Assembly: GCA_964621615.1 (NCBI GenBank) | Contig: CAZUMW010000026.1 | Location: forward strand, 1 to 63,687 | DNA from: CAZUMW01 sp964621615 | GTDB taxonomy: Bacteria > Desulfobacterota > WTBG01 > CAIYCZ01 > CAIRTM01 | Reading direction: 5' to 3' | DNA: 63,687 nt | In this document: positions 1-8,172 of the stretch, piece after piece | Numbering within the stretch: the stretch's first letter is position 1 | Layout of the letters: every line of letters starts with the position of its first letter | Made by a program: the position numbers and the translations under genes | The notes under the pieces: generated by a model | Seen by the model: the letters and a program-made list of their open reading frames with translations, nothing else | Told to the model about the DNA's origin: nothing | Databases searched by the model: none

Positions 1-27
1 GCGATTTGGGAAAACAACCTCCGCCTG

Positions 28-396
28 ATGGAACTTATGACAAACAAAACTTCAGACCGCATTCATATGCAAAAACCTAACCGGAAATTACTGGCTGAGC
101 ATAATCCTTTTACCAATAATAAAATTCTCTGGTCATTACATGCGGTAAAAAAGCTTAGAATTGAACAGATTCGAAAAAACAAGGTCGAATCCTCCTTAAC
201 CACCTGCACACTCGTGGAAAATTATCCTGCTAAAGGACGGCCTTTACCGGACTGCCTTGTACTGGTATATATAGATAATAAGCCTGTGCATGTTGTGATT
301 GCAGAAGATAGAAAAAATGACAGAATAATAATAGTAACCGTCTATACACCATCAGAGGAGAGATGGACACATGACTGGAAAACAAGAAAAAAATAA
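28..396 (+). CDS. DUF4258 family protein, putative toxin of a TA pair
   Basis: This 122-residue protein carries a DUF4258-like domain. A W-S-x-H-A-x-K-x-L helix lies near residue 35, and a core LVYIDNKPVHVV is followed by an IVTVYTPSEERW strand and a basic end. DUF4258 proteins belong to the RelE/MqsR-like fold group and often sit beside a small zinc-finger antitoxin, as here: the next gene overlaps it by 26 nt. RNase activity is inferred from the family only. The start is uncertain. The frame stays open to the window edge (upstream codons read AIWENNLRL), in-frame ATGs also occur at 37 and 67, and none has a clear ribosome binding site, so the N-terminus may lie outside the window. Confidence 0.7.
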   Translation: MELMTNKTSDRIHMQKPNRKLLAEHNPFTNNKILWSLHAVKKLRIEQIRKNKVESSLTTCTLVENYPAKGRPLPDCLVLVYIDNKPVHVVIAEDRKNDRIIIVTVYTPSEERWTHDWKTRKK

Positions 397-625
397 ATCC
401 TCAACATGCCCCCTGTGCGGCGGTGATATGAAAAAAGGTCTCACAACAATTCCTTTCCTCATCGGTGAGCGGGTTGCCGTTATCAAAAACGTTCCTGGAG
501 AAATCTGTGCCGATTGCGGTGAAGCGTATCTTCAAAGCAGTGTTGTAGATAACATTGAATCATTGCTTGACCGTCTTGAAGAATTACACTCTGAAGTTTC
601 TGTTGTTCATTATGAGGCAGCATAA
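371..625 (+). CDS. YgiT-type zinc finger protein, putative antitoxin
   Basis: This 84-residue protein has two CxxC pairs (CPLC at residues 13-16 and CADC at 46-49), spaced as in the MqsA/YgiT N-terminal zinc domain, followed by a short amphipathic helix (SVVDNIESLLDRLEELH). E. coli MqsA has an additional C-terminal HTH that binds its own promoter. This protein ends right after the zinc domain, so it probably neutralises its partner without repressing transcription by itself. The order is toxin first, antitoxin second, as in mqsRA, with a 26-nt overlap suggesting translational coupling. Family assignment is firm; the toxin-antitoxin role is inferred from the pairing. Confidence 0.8.
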   Translation: MTGKQEKNKSSTCPLCGGDMKKGLTTIPFLIGERVAVIKNVPGEICADCGEAYLQSSVVDNIESLLDRLEELHSEVSVVHYEAA

Positions 626-842
626 ATATCTCATGGGGGTACTGAAACGCCACGATTTGTACTCTGCATGGAAAAACGTCAGAACCAGAATGCGGAAGTT
701 GAAAACCTTTTCACAGAAAAACACAGCAGCCGGAAACGGCCTGCTGCATTTCCGAATCCTAAAAAAGTCCGTGCAATGACGCCGAGAGTGAAACCCGGCC
801 CTTGACCCCTTGCACGCGGCACGCCTGCCCCCAAATCTCACC

Positions 843-1505
843 TCACCCGACACACTGCACCGGCCTGTTTTCCGCATAGCGCCTGTTTACTGCTCTGACG
901 CGTTCGACAGCATCTCCTGACCTGCTTACCGCAACAAACATGATCGATCTCCAGCAGATGGCTGTCGCGTGTTCAGCCGGCAGCCGCGACCGTATGCGCC
1001 TGAAATCGTCGTCAAACGGTATGTACCTGAAATGCTGAAACACCGTCACCACCGAACTGTCTGAAATCTGCTCCAGAACATAATCGATGTCACTGTACAG
1101 AATATGCTTATTGTGCGCAGAGCCGTCGGGCCGGAACCCGTTGTCCGGGTCGAGCAGTATCACCTGATTCCGGTCAGCGGAAAAGCCTGAAAAATACCGC
1201 TGCCGGTCTGCATGTGCAAACACCGTCCGGCCTTTGTGCAGCCGGACCCGATAGTCTGCATTGGTTTTTGCGGGAAGGCGCCGGAGGTACTGGAAATTGC
1301 GGCCGGACCGCAGCTGCCTGCAGAACGCGATCACCTCAGGGCGCGCGGGAAACAGCTCCGGCCGCGAGCGCCCCTGCCCGGTGCCGTCATCTGAGGTGAG
1401 CATTAACACGATATTGAACAGCGGATACCCGAGCCCTGCCGTCAGGAAATCGTGATAATCCCAGGTGAAGCTGTCCTTTGAATCTCCCAGATACTGCCGT
1501 TTCAC
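843..1505 (-). CDS. Conserved hypothetical protein, 220 aa
   Basis: A soluble 220-residue protein with no signal peptide or membrane segment. It begins MKRQYLGDSKDSFTWDYHDF and has a central LLDPDNGF motif near residue 117, a VVTVFQHFR segment and a C-terminal AICWRSIMFVAVSRS strand. The even composition and distinct motifs indicate a real protein, but I do not recognise a named family. A methyltransferase-like acidic loop in LDPDNGF is only a guess. The start is GTG at 1505, preceded by a G-rich stretch. It is the last gene of the leftward run behind the PATAN protein, 144 nt downstream, so it may or may not belong to that operon. Confidence 0.65.
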   Translation of the reverse strand: MKRQYLGDSKDSFTWDYHDFLTAGLGYPLFNIVLMLTSDDGTGQGRSRPELFPARPEVIAFCRQLRSGRNFQYLRRLPAKTNADYRVRLHKGRTVFAHADRQRYFSGFSADRNQVILLDPDNGFRPDGSAHNKHILYSDIDYVLEQISDSSVVTVFQHFRYIPFDDDFRRIRSRLPAEHATAICWRSIMFVAVSRSGDAVERVRAVNRRYAENRPVQCVG

Positions 1506-1649
1506 TGAAGGCCCCTGTGTGGCACCGCATTACTGCCGGTCGTATCGCCGGACTGCGATACTATCACCGGCAATCTGCTCGATGGTTTCGCGAAGCTCAA
1601 AGGTTAAGATGCGGTTCTAATTTGATTCAATCCGGGAACCCTGAGCCGC

Positions 1650-2708
1650 TCACCCTGCCTCCCCGAGGCGGTAGCTGTCGCTCAGGCTGGTATAGGCAGG
1701 GGCATCGGCAAGAATATCGGGGGTAATGCAGCCCGCTTCCGCAAGCCGGGAAAGGGCATCCGGGTAGCGGCCGCGGGTAAGCCGGTACATTTCAAGTGCT
1801 GTGCGCAGGGCGTTTTCGCGGTTCGCCTGGAAATATCCCGCAACAGCAGATTCCTTCTGCACCGAGGGAGATGCATACGGGATCACCCTGGCGGGAAACC
1901 CGGTCGGCAGCAGCACCAGCACACAAAAAGCGATAATAATGCCTGCATACGAGCCGGCAGCCGCAAGAAACTCCGGGGAGACTCGCTGTTTCTTGATCCG
2001 CCGCTGGGGGTGCTCTGCAACCAGCCGGAGGAAGCCGCCCTCAAGCAGCTCGCAGATGGTCTTGCAGGCGGCGAACCTGCCCAGAAGGCTTTTGTCAATG
2101 ATATCCTGCACGGTGCTGGACCCGTCGGCAAGGTTGTATACCGCCATTTCATCCTCATCAAGCTCTGTGATGTCGACGTTCTCCACCCTGCCGAAAATCA
2201 TGTCCCGCGTTCTGATGACCTGGCGTATTTCCGGCCATTCATCGATCATTCTGAGCACATCCAGCAGAATCGTTTCAAGGCCCGGCAGCGGCGGTGCATA
2301 TTTATCGGTGCGGACCTGCTGCGGGATAAAGCGGTAGGTGCCCTCGCGCCATTGCAGAATGTCATAAAATATTTCATAGCACTGCGTCAGAATAACGTGC
2401 TCGATAATGTCTTTTTTAGCAAGCCCCTCCCTGATCAGAAGCTGGCCAATATATTCAAAGGTGTTTTTCTGCTTTTCCAGCAGCCGCCTCACATCGGCTT
2501 CAGTCACCAGCCCGGCCCGGACAAGCATTTCTCCCAGCAGCACGCCCTGATCCGAGGAGCGGGTTTCGGTTATCTCTCCCTGCAGAAAATAGATCTCGGC
2601 GGAGTGATCCTTATGCTCAACGACCAGCACGCCCGTTTTCTGCTGCTGAGCCATGAGCTGGAGTATTTCAGCTACGCCGAATTCCTTGATGGTGCCTTCA
2701 AGCGCCAT
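1650..2708 (-). CDS. PATAN (DUF4388) domain protein with membrane anchor and pseudopilin-like tail
   Basis: Residues 1-110 form a DUF4388/PATAN domain (MALEGTIKEFGVAEILQL start, then VLVVEHKDHSAEIYFLQGEI), a module found in PatA-like response regulators and in proteins linked to MglA GTPases. Residues 110-240 continue with a helical part typical of longer DUF4388 proteins. One membrane segment lies at about 254-271. The remaining tail, about residues 290-345, has ENALRTALEMYRLTRGRYPD, which resembles the core of type II secretion pseudopilins. The topology would put the PATAN domain in the cytoplasm and the tail outside it. The gene follows the membrane TPR gene by 56 nt and the GTPase gene is further upstream, suggesting a common polarity, motility or secretion function (inference). 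Confidence 0.85.
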   Translation of the reverse strand: MALEGTIKEFGVAEILQLMAQQQKTGVLVVEHKDHSAEIYFLQGEITETRSSDQGVLLGEMLVRAGLVTEADVRRLLEKQKNTFEYIGQLLIREGLAKKDIIEHVILTQCYEIFYDILQWREGTYRFIPQQVRTDKYAPPLPGLETILLDVLRMIDEWPEIRQVIRTRDMIFGRVENVDITELDEDEMAVYNLADGSSTVQDIIDKSLLGRFAACKTICELLEGGFLRLVAEHPQRRIKKQRVSPEFLAAAGSYAGIIIAFCVLVLLPTGFPARVIPYASPSVQKESAVAGYFQANRENALRTALEMYRLTRGRYPDALSRLAEAGCITPDILADAPAYTSLSDSYRLGEAG

Positions 2709-2764
2709 TGCCCGTTTGTTCCGCTAATGTTTTTAAACACATTAAAAAAAACAGCAGCCCCGCG

Positions 2765-4663
2765 TCAATCCCGGTCAAGGGACAAATAGCGAAGGGCCAG
2801 ATTGTCGCGCAGCACGCTCCCCTCGGTGCGAAGCCCGGCCCAGGCAAGCACAGCCCACAGGGCTGCAGCCACAACAACCAGAGCAGCCGGCCCGAGCGGA
2901 CCCGGGGGCACAGCAAACTCCCACGGACCGTCACATACCAGCGCACATACGGTTCTGAAAATCAGGGTCCAGAACACAAGCAGTATCAGCACCCCCTGCA
3001 CGGGCATGCCGTTCCACACGTGCCCGGCGCCGGGTATCACGGCGCTGAGCACCGCCCCGGTTTTTTTATACCTTTTCAGATACCGCCTGATCGACCCGGC
3101 TTTGGTTTCTTTTTCCTTAAAGCCCAGCTTGTCGTGCTTGTTCAGAAAGGTCATGCACTGCGCACAGATAACATCCCCTGCAGCGTTTTTCTCGCAGCGC
3201 CTGCATATGGGCTTGCCGCACACGCTGCAGCGCACGGCGATACGAAACTGGTCTTTCCGGTACCAGTACAGATTTGCGATGAACAGCACGATCACGGCGG
3301 CTGAGCCGACCGGAATCGGCAGGCCGGCAAAAAAGACATTCCACAGCGATTCACCCCGGCCGCCGGCAAAGCCGGCGTCAACAAGCGCTTTTTTGTACAG
3401 GCTGAGCCTGTCCAGCGGCATATCGACAACGAGGCGGTTGTAGTTTTCAGAGTATATCTCAAGATAATAATCGGTCAGATCGCTGCCGTACTGCTTTGCC
3501 TTTGACAGCTCCTGCTCTGCCTCGGCGAACATGAATTTCTGCTGATATGCCCGGGCAAGATTAAAATGGGCTGCAGCGCTTTCAGGCTGCACGGAAAGGG
3601 CCTCGCTGTAGCGCCCCACCGCAGCGTCCCACCGCTCTGTGGCAAGATACACGTTGCCGCTGTTCACAAGCGCTTTGACATGGCGGGGCTCGGCCGCCAG
3701 CACACGGTCGTAATAGCCAAGCGCGGTCACATAGTTCTGCTCGCGCTTGTGCACAAGGCCGAGGGTGAAATGAAGATCGATATCACCGGGATACTGCAGG
3801 GCGCACTCCTCCATCTGCTCTCTGACCGTTGCCGGGCAATAGCCGTAATTGCCTTTCCATAAAAACATCATTCGCTCCGACTGCGGGGCATACAGGCTGC
3901 AGGACACAATAATGGTCAGCGCGGGCATGACTACAGCAACCACAGCAACAACAGCGCTCAGAGACCACCGCGCAGGCGGCCGGTGATAGGTGTAGAGCAG
4001 AAAAAACCAGTACACAGGCAGCCATACAACAGACAGATTGAAAAAAACCGGGAATGCAAACAGCAGGATCATGAATCCGGCCAGGGCGGGATCGGGGACC
4101 CTGCCGGAAACCCTGTAGCGCATATCGTGATACAGAAGGGGGACATATCTGACAAGCGATATCACCGAGCACACCCACAACGTGAAAACCACCGCCAGAC
4201 CGAACGAAGACAGGTTGACAAACAGCTCAAAGCACAGATCGCGAAGGCTGCGCACAGCCGCCATGCACGCCAGAAACCATCCGGTAACGAGCCGGTGGAC
4301 GGACAGCGGGCTGCTTCCCAGCCGGGCCCTGGCGACAGCATGGTATGCAGGGGGCAGATCGGGCGACAGCGAGCGCGCATAGCCGGCAAGAACAACCGCT
4401 TTTTCGTGCTCTCCGGCCAGCAGGGCCCTGCGCGACTCCCTGATAAGGGCCAGCGAATACGGGGTGAAGTTGATTACTCCTGCATTGAGCGCTTTCTGCT
4501 TGATATCGGAAAGCACTGCGGCAGCGGCGTCAGGGTCTGAAAGGGCGCTGAAGTCAATCGGCTCAATATATACTGAGGCCTGCATGCGCCCGCACGGCCA
4601 CAGGAGAAAAACAAGAAGTGCGGCAAAAAGAGCAAAAATGGGTGGGCATGTGAATGTTTTCAT
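2765..4663 (-). CDS. Membrane TPR protein with zinc-finger and TM2-like C-terminus
   Basis: This 632-residue protein begins with a signal peptide or signal anchor (FALFAALLVFLLWPCG). Several hydrophobic segments lie between residues about 130 and 270. TPR repeats follow at about 290-410 (LHFTLGLVHKREQNYVTALGYYDRVL, then VKALVNSGNVYLATERWDAAVGRYSEAL; each quoted stretch is only part of a repeat). Another membrane segment precedes a Cys cluster, CSVCGKPICRRCEK...CAQC, that resembles a B-box or zinc ribbon. The end has further helices with GAGHVWNGMPVQG, like TM2-domain proteins. TPRs usually mediate assembly of complexes, so this may be an inner-membrane scaffold for its neighbours. No enzymatic motif was seen. 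Confidence 0.8.
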   Translation of the reverse strand: MKTFTCPPIFALFAALLVFLLWPCGRMQASVYIEPIDFSALSDPDAAAAVLSDIKQKALNAGVINFTPYSLALIRESRRALLAGEHEKAVVLAGYARSLSPDLPPAYHAVARARLGSSPLSVHRLVTGWFLACMAAVRSLRDLCFELFVNLSSFGLAVVFTLWVCSVISLVRYVPLLYHDMRYRVSGRVPDPALAGFMILLFAFPVFFNLSVVWLPVYWFFLLYTYHRPPARWSLSAVVAVVAVVMPALTIIVSCSLYAPQSERMMFLWKGNYGYCPATVREQMEECALQYPGDIDLHFTLGLVHKREQNYVTALGYYDRVLAAEPRHVKALVNSGNVYLATERWDAAVGRYSEALSVQPESAAAHFNLARAYQQKFMFAEAEQELSKAKQYGSDLTDYYLEIYSENYNRLVVDMPLDRLSLYKKALVDAGFAGGRGESLWNVFFAGLPIPVGSAAVIVLFIANLYWYRKDQFRIAVRCSVCGKPICRRCEKNAAGDVICAQCMTFLNKHDKLGFKEKETKAGSIRRYLKRYKKTGAVLSAVIPGAGHVWNGMPVQGVLILLVFWTLIFRTVCALVCDGPWEFAVPPGPLGPAALVVVAAALWAVLAWAGLRTEGSVLRDNLALRYLSLDRD

Positions 4664-4866
4664 TTGTCCTGAAGCGTTGTCCGCAACAGCTGCAGCGCAC
4701 GTCAGCGGTCTGTCGCCGGGCTGTACAGCGGTTGTGTGAGGAAACAGAATGCATCACCGGAAGCTGCTGCACGCACATCGGCATCAGCCCTGTGCGTACG
4801 CAGTGCCCCCTGCGTGATCCGGTCAGCGCTGCGTGCCGGATTCCCGACCCCCCTCAGGTCCGGCCC

Positions 4867-6108
4867 TCAATCCCCGAAGCTGATCGTTATGGTAAGCGTG
4901 CACTCCTTCCCCGTTTCATCAACCCGTACCGTAAGGGGAATTTTCACTCCCGTGTCTGCAATTTTCAGCGGCTCCCCGCAACCGGTAACTGTCAGCCCCC
5001 CGCCGGTTCCGGACTCGATGCCGACAGAAGCCGTTTCCAGGGGCGGGGGCTCCTCGAGGCCGAACGAGCTCCGGTCAAGATCGCTCAGCGGAATGGAATC
5101 CGCCTCCTGTTCCGCAGGAGCGGAAAAAGCCGCCTCCTCCTCAGGCGGAGGGGCGACCGGCTCATCGAGGTTGAACTCGGGCTCGGCGGTGGCGTCAGCT
5201 GGAATATCGTCCAGCGACAGCGAATCCGCAGCGGGCGGAGCGGCGGGCGTTTCCTCGCCGAGATCAAGATCTGTCCCGGCACCGAAGTCATCGAACGAGA
5301 TGTTTTCGTCCCCGGTGAGCTCCGTAACCGGCTCGGGCTCGTCAGCGGGGGAAACACCTGCCTCGGCGGCTGACTCGTCGATAATCTTGATAATGGGCTC
5401 ATTGCCATCAAAATCATCAGCCTGCATCTGCGGACCGGCAGCCGGCTCCGGCCCGGGGGCGGGTGCCGCAGGCTGCTCGGGCTCTGTGGACACCACAGGG
5501 CGGGCCCGCTTTTTCTTCTTCCCGGAGGTTTTATCCATCTGCTTCAGCACCAGCTTGCAGCAGGAGGTGAGCGTTTCCATAACCCCGTCACCCCTGACGG
5601 CACTTGCCGGAAATGACGGCACCCCCAGCGTGTTCAGCGCGCCGTCAAGCTCCTCGAGGCTCATGAGGTTGTCCAGGTCGCGCTTGTTGTGCTGTATGAC
5701 AAACGGCACGCTGCCGATATCTTTTTTATAATATTTCAGGTTCTCGTTGAGATCCTCGAGGCTCTCGATGTTTTCATCCATTTTCCCCTGCTGGGAGTCG
5801 GAGACAAACACCACACCGTCAACGCCGGTGAGCACCGCTCTGCGGGTAAGGGCATAATAGACCTGGCCGGGAACGGTATACACGTGAAAGCGCGTTTTAA
5901 AGCCCTTGACATCGCCCAGCTCAATAGGGAGAAAATCAAAAAACAGCGTGCGGTCGTCTTTTGTGGCAAGCGACATGATATCACCCCGCTGATGGGGCGC
6001 CAGCATTTTATGAATACACTGAACATTGGTCGTCTTGCCGCACAGGGCGGGACCGTAATATACTATCTTCACGTCTATTTCGCGTTTTGCAGCGTTAAAA
6101 ACAGCCAT
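4867..6108 (-). CDS. MglA-type small GTPase with long acidic C-terminal extension
   Basis: Residues 1-195 are an MglA/Ras-like GTPase. The P-loop GPALCGKTTN lies at 19-28, followed by the family signature DRTLFFDFLP at 52-61. The switch II-type motif TVPGQ is at 78-82 and the guanine-specificity motif NKRD at 141-144. MglA of Myxococcus has about 195 residues; this protein has 413. The extra part is a Lys-rich linker (GKKKKRA), an Asp/Glu/Pro/Ala-rich low-complexity stretch to about 330, and a beta-rich domain of about 75 residues ending CTLTITISFGD that I cannot name. MglA proteins set cell polarity and drive motility, cycling with the GAP MglB; no MglB is visible here. The gene lies 23 nt after a TPR gene and is probably co-transcribed with it. 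Confidence 0.9.
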   Translation of the reverse strand: MAVFNAAKREIDVKIVYYGPALCGKTTNVQCIHKMLAPHQRGDIMSLATKDDRTLFFDFLPIELGDVKGFKTRFHVYTVPGQVYYALTRRAVLTGVDGVVFVSDSQQGKMDENIESLEDLNENLKYYKKDIGSVPFVIQHNKRDLDNLMSLEELDGALNTLGVPSFPASAVRGDGVMETLTSCCKLVLKQMDKTSGKKKKRARPVVSTEPEQPAAPAPGPEPAAGPQMQADDFDGNEPIIKIIDESAAEAGVSPADEPEPVTELTGDENISFDDFGAGTDLDLGEETPAAPPAADSLSLDDIPADATAEPEFNLDEPVAPPPEEEAAFSAPAEQEADSIPLSDLDRSSFGLEEPPPLETASVGIESGTGGGLTVTGCGEPLKIADTGVKIPLTVRVDETGKECTLTITISFGD

Positions 6109-6131
6109 TGTGCATACCTCGCAAGCTATAA

Positions 6132-7232
6132 TTAAGATGTCAGCTTGTTGATTTCCTTACTCACTGACTTGAAATTCTTATCGCTCTCATATACTTTCCT
6201 GAACATTTTCAGCGCCTTCTGCGTTTGCCCCTGCGCTTTAGAGAGAAGACCCTGCTGGTAAACAAAGCTCAGCTTCTCCGCAGAGGAAAGCGAATCCATT
6301 TTTGCGCCCTCGCGAATCACGCTCTCCGCCTCATCAAAGCAGCTCAAACCGAGGCAGCAGTCAGAAAGCCTGATATAGCAATCAAGCTTTTTATCACGAT
6401 CATCGATACCCGTAATGGCCGCCCTGAATTCGTCGCGGGCCTCCTCGAGCTGCCCCAGGCGCTGATAGGCAAGCGCAAGGCTGTAGTGAAATTCCGGGTT
6501 GTCCTGGTCCGGCTCTGCAGCCATGATGGTTTTTACTTCCTTGAATACTTCGTCGGGCTTCATCCCCTCCGTGGCGGCGTCCTCGAGCTGTTCCTCATCA
6601 TCACTTATGGTTGAAATATTTATGGTCACATCATCATCTTCAAGAGCAGAGGCGAGATCAAAGCCGCCTTCATCAGAAACCCCCGGCAGGCGCTCTTTGT
6701 TATGTATAGTATCTTTGAGCTCCCATTTGTCTTTCGGCCCCGCCTTGAGCGTCTCCTCCTCGGTAATGGATTTGCTCTCGTAGAATCTATTAACCTTTAT
6801 TTTGAAAAATTCGTTATCAGGGTCGATCTGCTTTATTTTCTTGAGAACCTGCGCGGCTTCATAGGTCTTCTCATGCTCGTAATAATAATTGGCGAGCTTT
6901 TCCAGAACGGCAACCCCGTCTCCGACAAAACCGTTGCGGATATGAAGGTTTGCAAGCTCGGTATATATGTGAACGCGCGAGGAGTCAATGGATACCGCGT
7001 GGTTGTAAATAGCCACCGCTATTTGAAACAGCCGCTTTTCCTGATATGCGCGCGCCGCATACAGATACTCATCAATGGCTTCCTTTTTTTTGTTGTGCTC
7101 AAGATACAGCTCGGCAATCTTGACATGAATACGAATATCATTCGGGTTCTGCTCAGCTGCTTTTTTATATTTTTCAAGAGTCTCTTTGAACTTATCGTCG
7201 GGAGACTGTTTTTTAAAAAAAGGAATTTTCAT
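6132..7232 (-). CDS. Cytoplasmic TPR protein, first gene of the MglA cluster
   Basis: A soluble 366-residue protein with about five to seven TPR repeats: residues 15-150 (for example IRIHVKIAELYLEHNKKKEA and VHIYTELANLHIRNGFVGD) and 240-350 (FHYSLALAYQRLGQLEEARD). An acidic, probably disordered segment of about 60 residues lies between the two blocks (LEDDDVTINISTISDDEEQL). It has no signal peptide. It begins MKIPFFKKQ and is the promoter-proximal gene of the leftward run TPR, GTPase, membrane TPR, PATAN. Such TPR proteins commonly act as adaptors, and the neighbourhood suggests it works with the GTPase. The partner is inferred from position only. Confidence 0.85.
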   Translation of the reverse strand: MKIPFFKKQSPDDKFKETLEKYKKAAEQNPNDIRIHVKIAELYLEHNKKKEAIDEYLYAARAYQEKRLFQIAVAIYNHAVSIDSSRVHIYTELANLHIRNGFVGDGVAVLEKLANYYYEHEKTYEAAQVLKKIKQIDPDNEFFKIKVNRFYESKSITEEETLKAGPKDKWELKDTIHNKERLPGVSDEGGFDLASALEDDDVTINISTISDDEEQLEDAATEGMKPDEVFKEVKTIMAAEPDQDNPEFHYSLALAYQRLGQLEEARDEFRAAITGIDDRDKKLDCYIRLSDCCLGLSCFDEAESVIREGAKMDSLSSAEKLSFVYQQGLLSKAQGQTQKALKMFRKVYESDKNFKSVSKEINKLTS

Positions 7233-7566
7233 AGTTTCAGCAGCGACGTGATATATATATGGTGTACCATTGTGTATTTCGACACTTTTTCACAAAAAGT
7301 AAACGACTATTTTTACGCACAGTAGGACTGAGAGCGCTCAGAGCCGAAACGCCCCGCTCTGTGCGCCTGCACGAGGGCGCAATTCAGACACTTTTTTTGG
7401 GTAAAAAATTAAATATAACGTAAAATCAAACCATTGAAAAGCAATTTTTAAGTATAAAATGTTGACCTGCGCTACGAATTTAGCTATTTTGAATAGTTAC
7501 ATACGCAGCACACACCCTGCCTGAAGGGGCACACAAACACCGTATTCATCGTCGGAGAACACGTAT
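7233..7566. other. Divergent intergenic region, 334 nt
   Basis: This AT-rich region separates the leftward MglA cluster from the rightward lipoprotein gene. It contains a good sigma70-like promoter for the rightward gene (listed separately). The side facing the leftward gene has a TATATATA stretch but no convincing -35/-10 pair. No open reading frame, RNA gene or strong hairpin was seen. Confidence 0.6.
7462..7490 (+). promoter_or_regulatory. Sigma70-like promoter for the lipoprotein-trpF pair
   Basis: TTGACC at 7462-7467 and TATTTT at 7485-7490 are separated by exactly 17 nt in AT-rich DNA. This would start transcription near 7497, leaving a leader of about 70 nt before the ATG at 7567. Confidence 0.55.
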
Positions 7567-8172
7567 ATGCATAGAAGATCTCTTATCCGGACGGCTGCTG
7601 TGACAGCCGCAGCTGCCGTCATCGCGGCTTCAGGATGTGCGCACCGGGAGTCTGCGGAACAGCCCCGCACAGGCGCCGCCGTGCAGGAAGCCCCTGTCAA
7701 TCCCGCTGTGCCGGCAGGTACACGGCTCATTTCCGATTACAGCGGAATGAAGCAGCACGAGGTTGTGGCGTGGCTGTGGACGCAGCGCGGGTTCAGCCTC
7801 AGCAGCTACGGCACCATTACCGTATCCCCGGCTGAAAACACCAGCGGCATCGATTCCGGTGATGCGCCGAAGCAGATAACCGAAGCCCTGCAGAAAGCAC
7901 TGGGCGCGGTGGAGCGCGATCCCGCTTCAGCGCGCGGGCTTGACGTCCGGAGCGCAGTAGTCGACATCACACCGGAGCCGGGGTTCTTCCGCGGGTGGTT
8001 TCCAGAGATCGACGATTATCCCCGCATCGAAGTTGAAATCGTCATGACCGACACGGCATCCGGGGCGGTGCAGTGCAAAATATGCCACTATACAAAAGAT
8101 GAAAAGAGCCTTAAAAAAGCCCTGAACAAGGCCGTGCGTGATATAGAGCACATAATCGGGCAGCTGTCATGA
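7567..8172 (+). CDS. Putative lipoprotein of unknown function
   Basis: A 201-residue protein with a typical lipoprotein signal: a basic start (MHRRSLIR), an Ala-rich hydrophobic stretch and the lipobox AASGC with Cys at residue 24. The mature part has no recognised catalytic motif. It contains TRLISDYSGM, a strand-rich centre and a C-terminal KALNKAVRDIEHIIGQL helix, somewhat like small DUF4410-type periplasmic lipoproteins; that resemblance is weak. GGAG lies about 10 nt before the start. Its stop overlaps the trpF start (ATGA), so the two are translationally coupled, an unusual partner for a tryptophan gene. Membrane attachment is well supported; the function is unknown. Confidence 0.75.
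   Translation: MHRRSLIRTAAVTAAAAVIAASGCAHRESAEQPRTGAAVQEAPVNPAVPAGTRLISDYSGMKQHEVVAWLWTQRGFSLSSYGTITVSPAENTSGIDSGDAPKQITEALQKALGAVERDPASARGLDVRSAVVDITPEPGFFRGWFPEIDDYPRIEVEIVMTDTASGAVQCKICHYTKDEKSLKKALNKAVRDIEHIIGQLS

Noticed and set aside
724..746. Hairpin CAGCAGCCG-GAAA-CGGCCTGCTG after the toxin-antitoxin pair
   Set aside because: Stem has a bulge and no U-tract follows, so a terminator role is not supported.
1801..2789. Plus-strand open frames opposite the PATAN gene
   Set aside because: They overlap a gene with a clear domain and have no ribosome binding site or family match.
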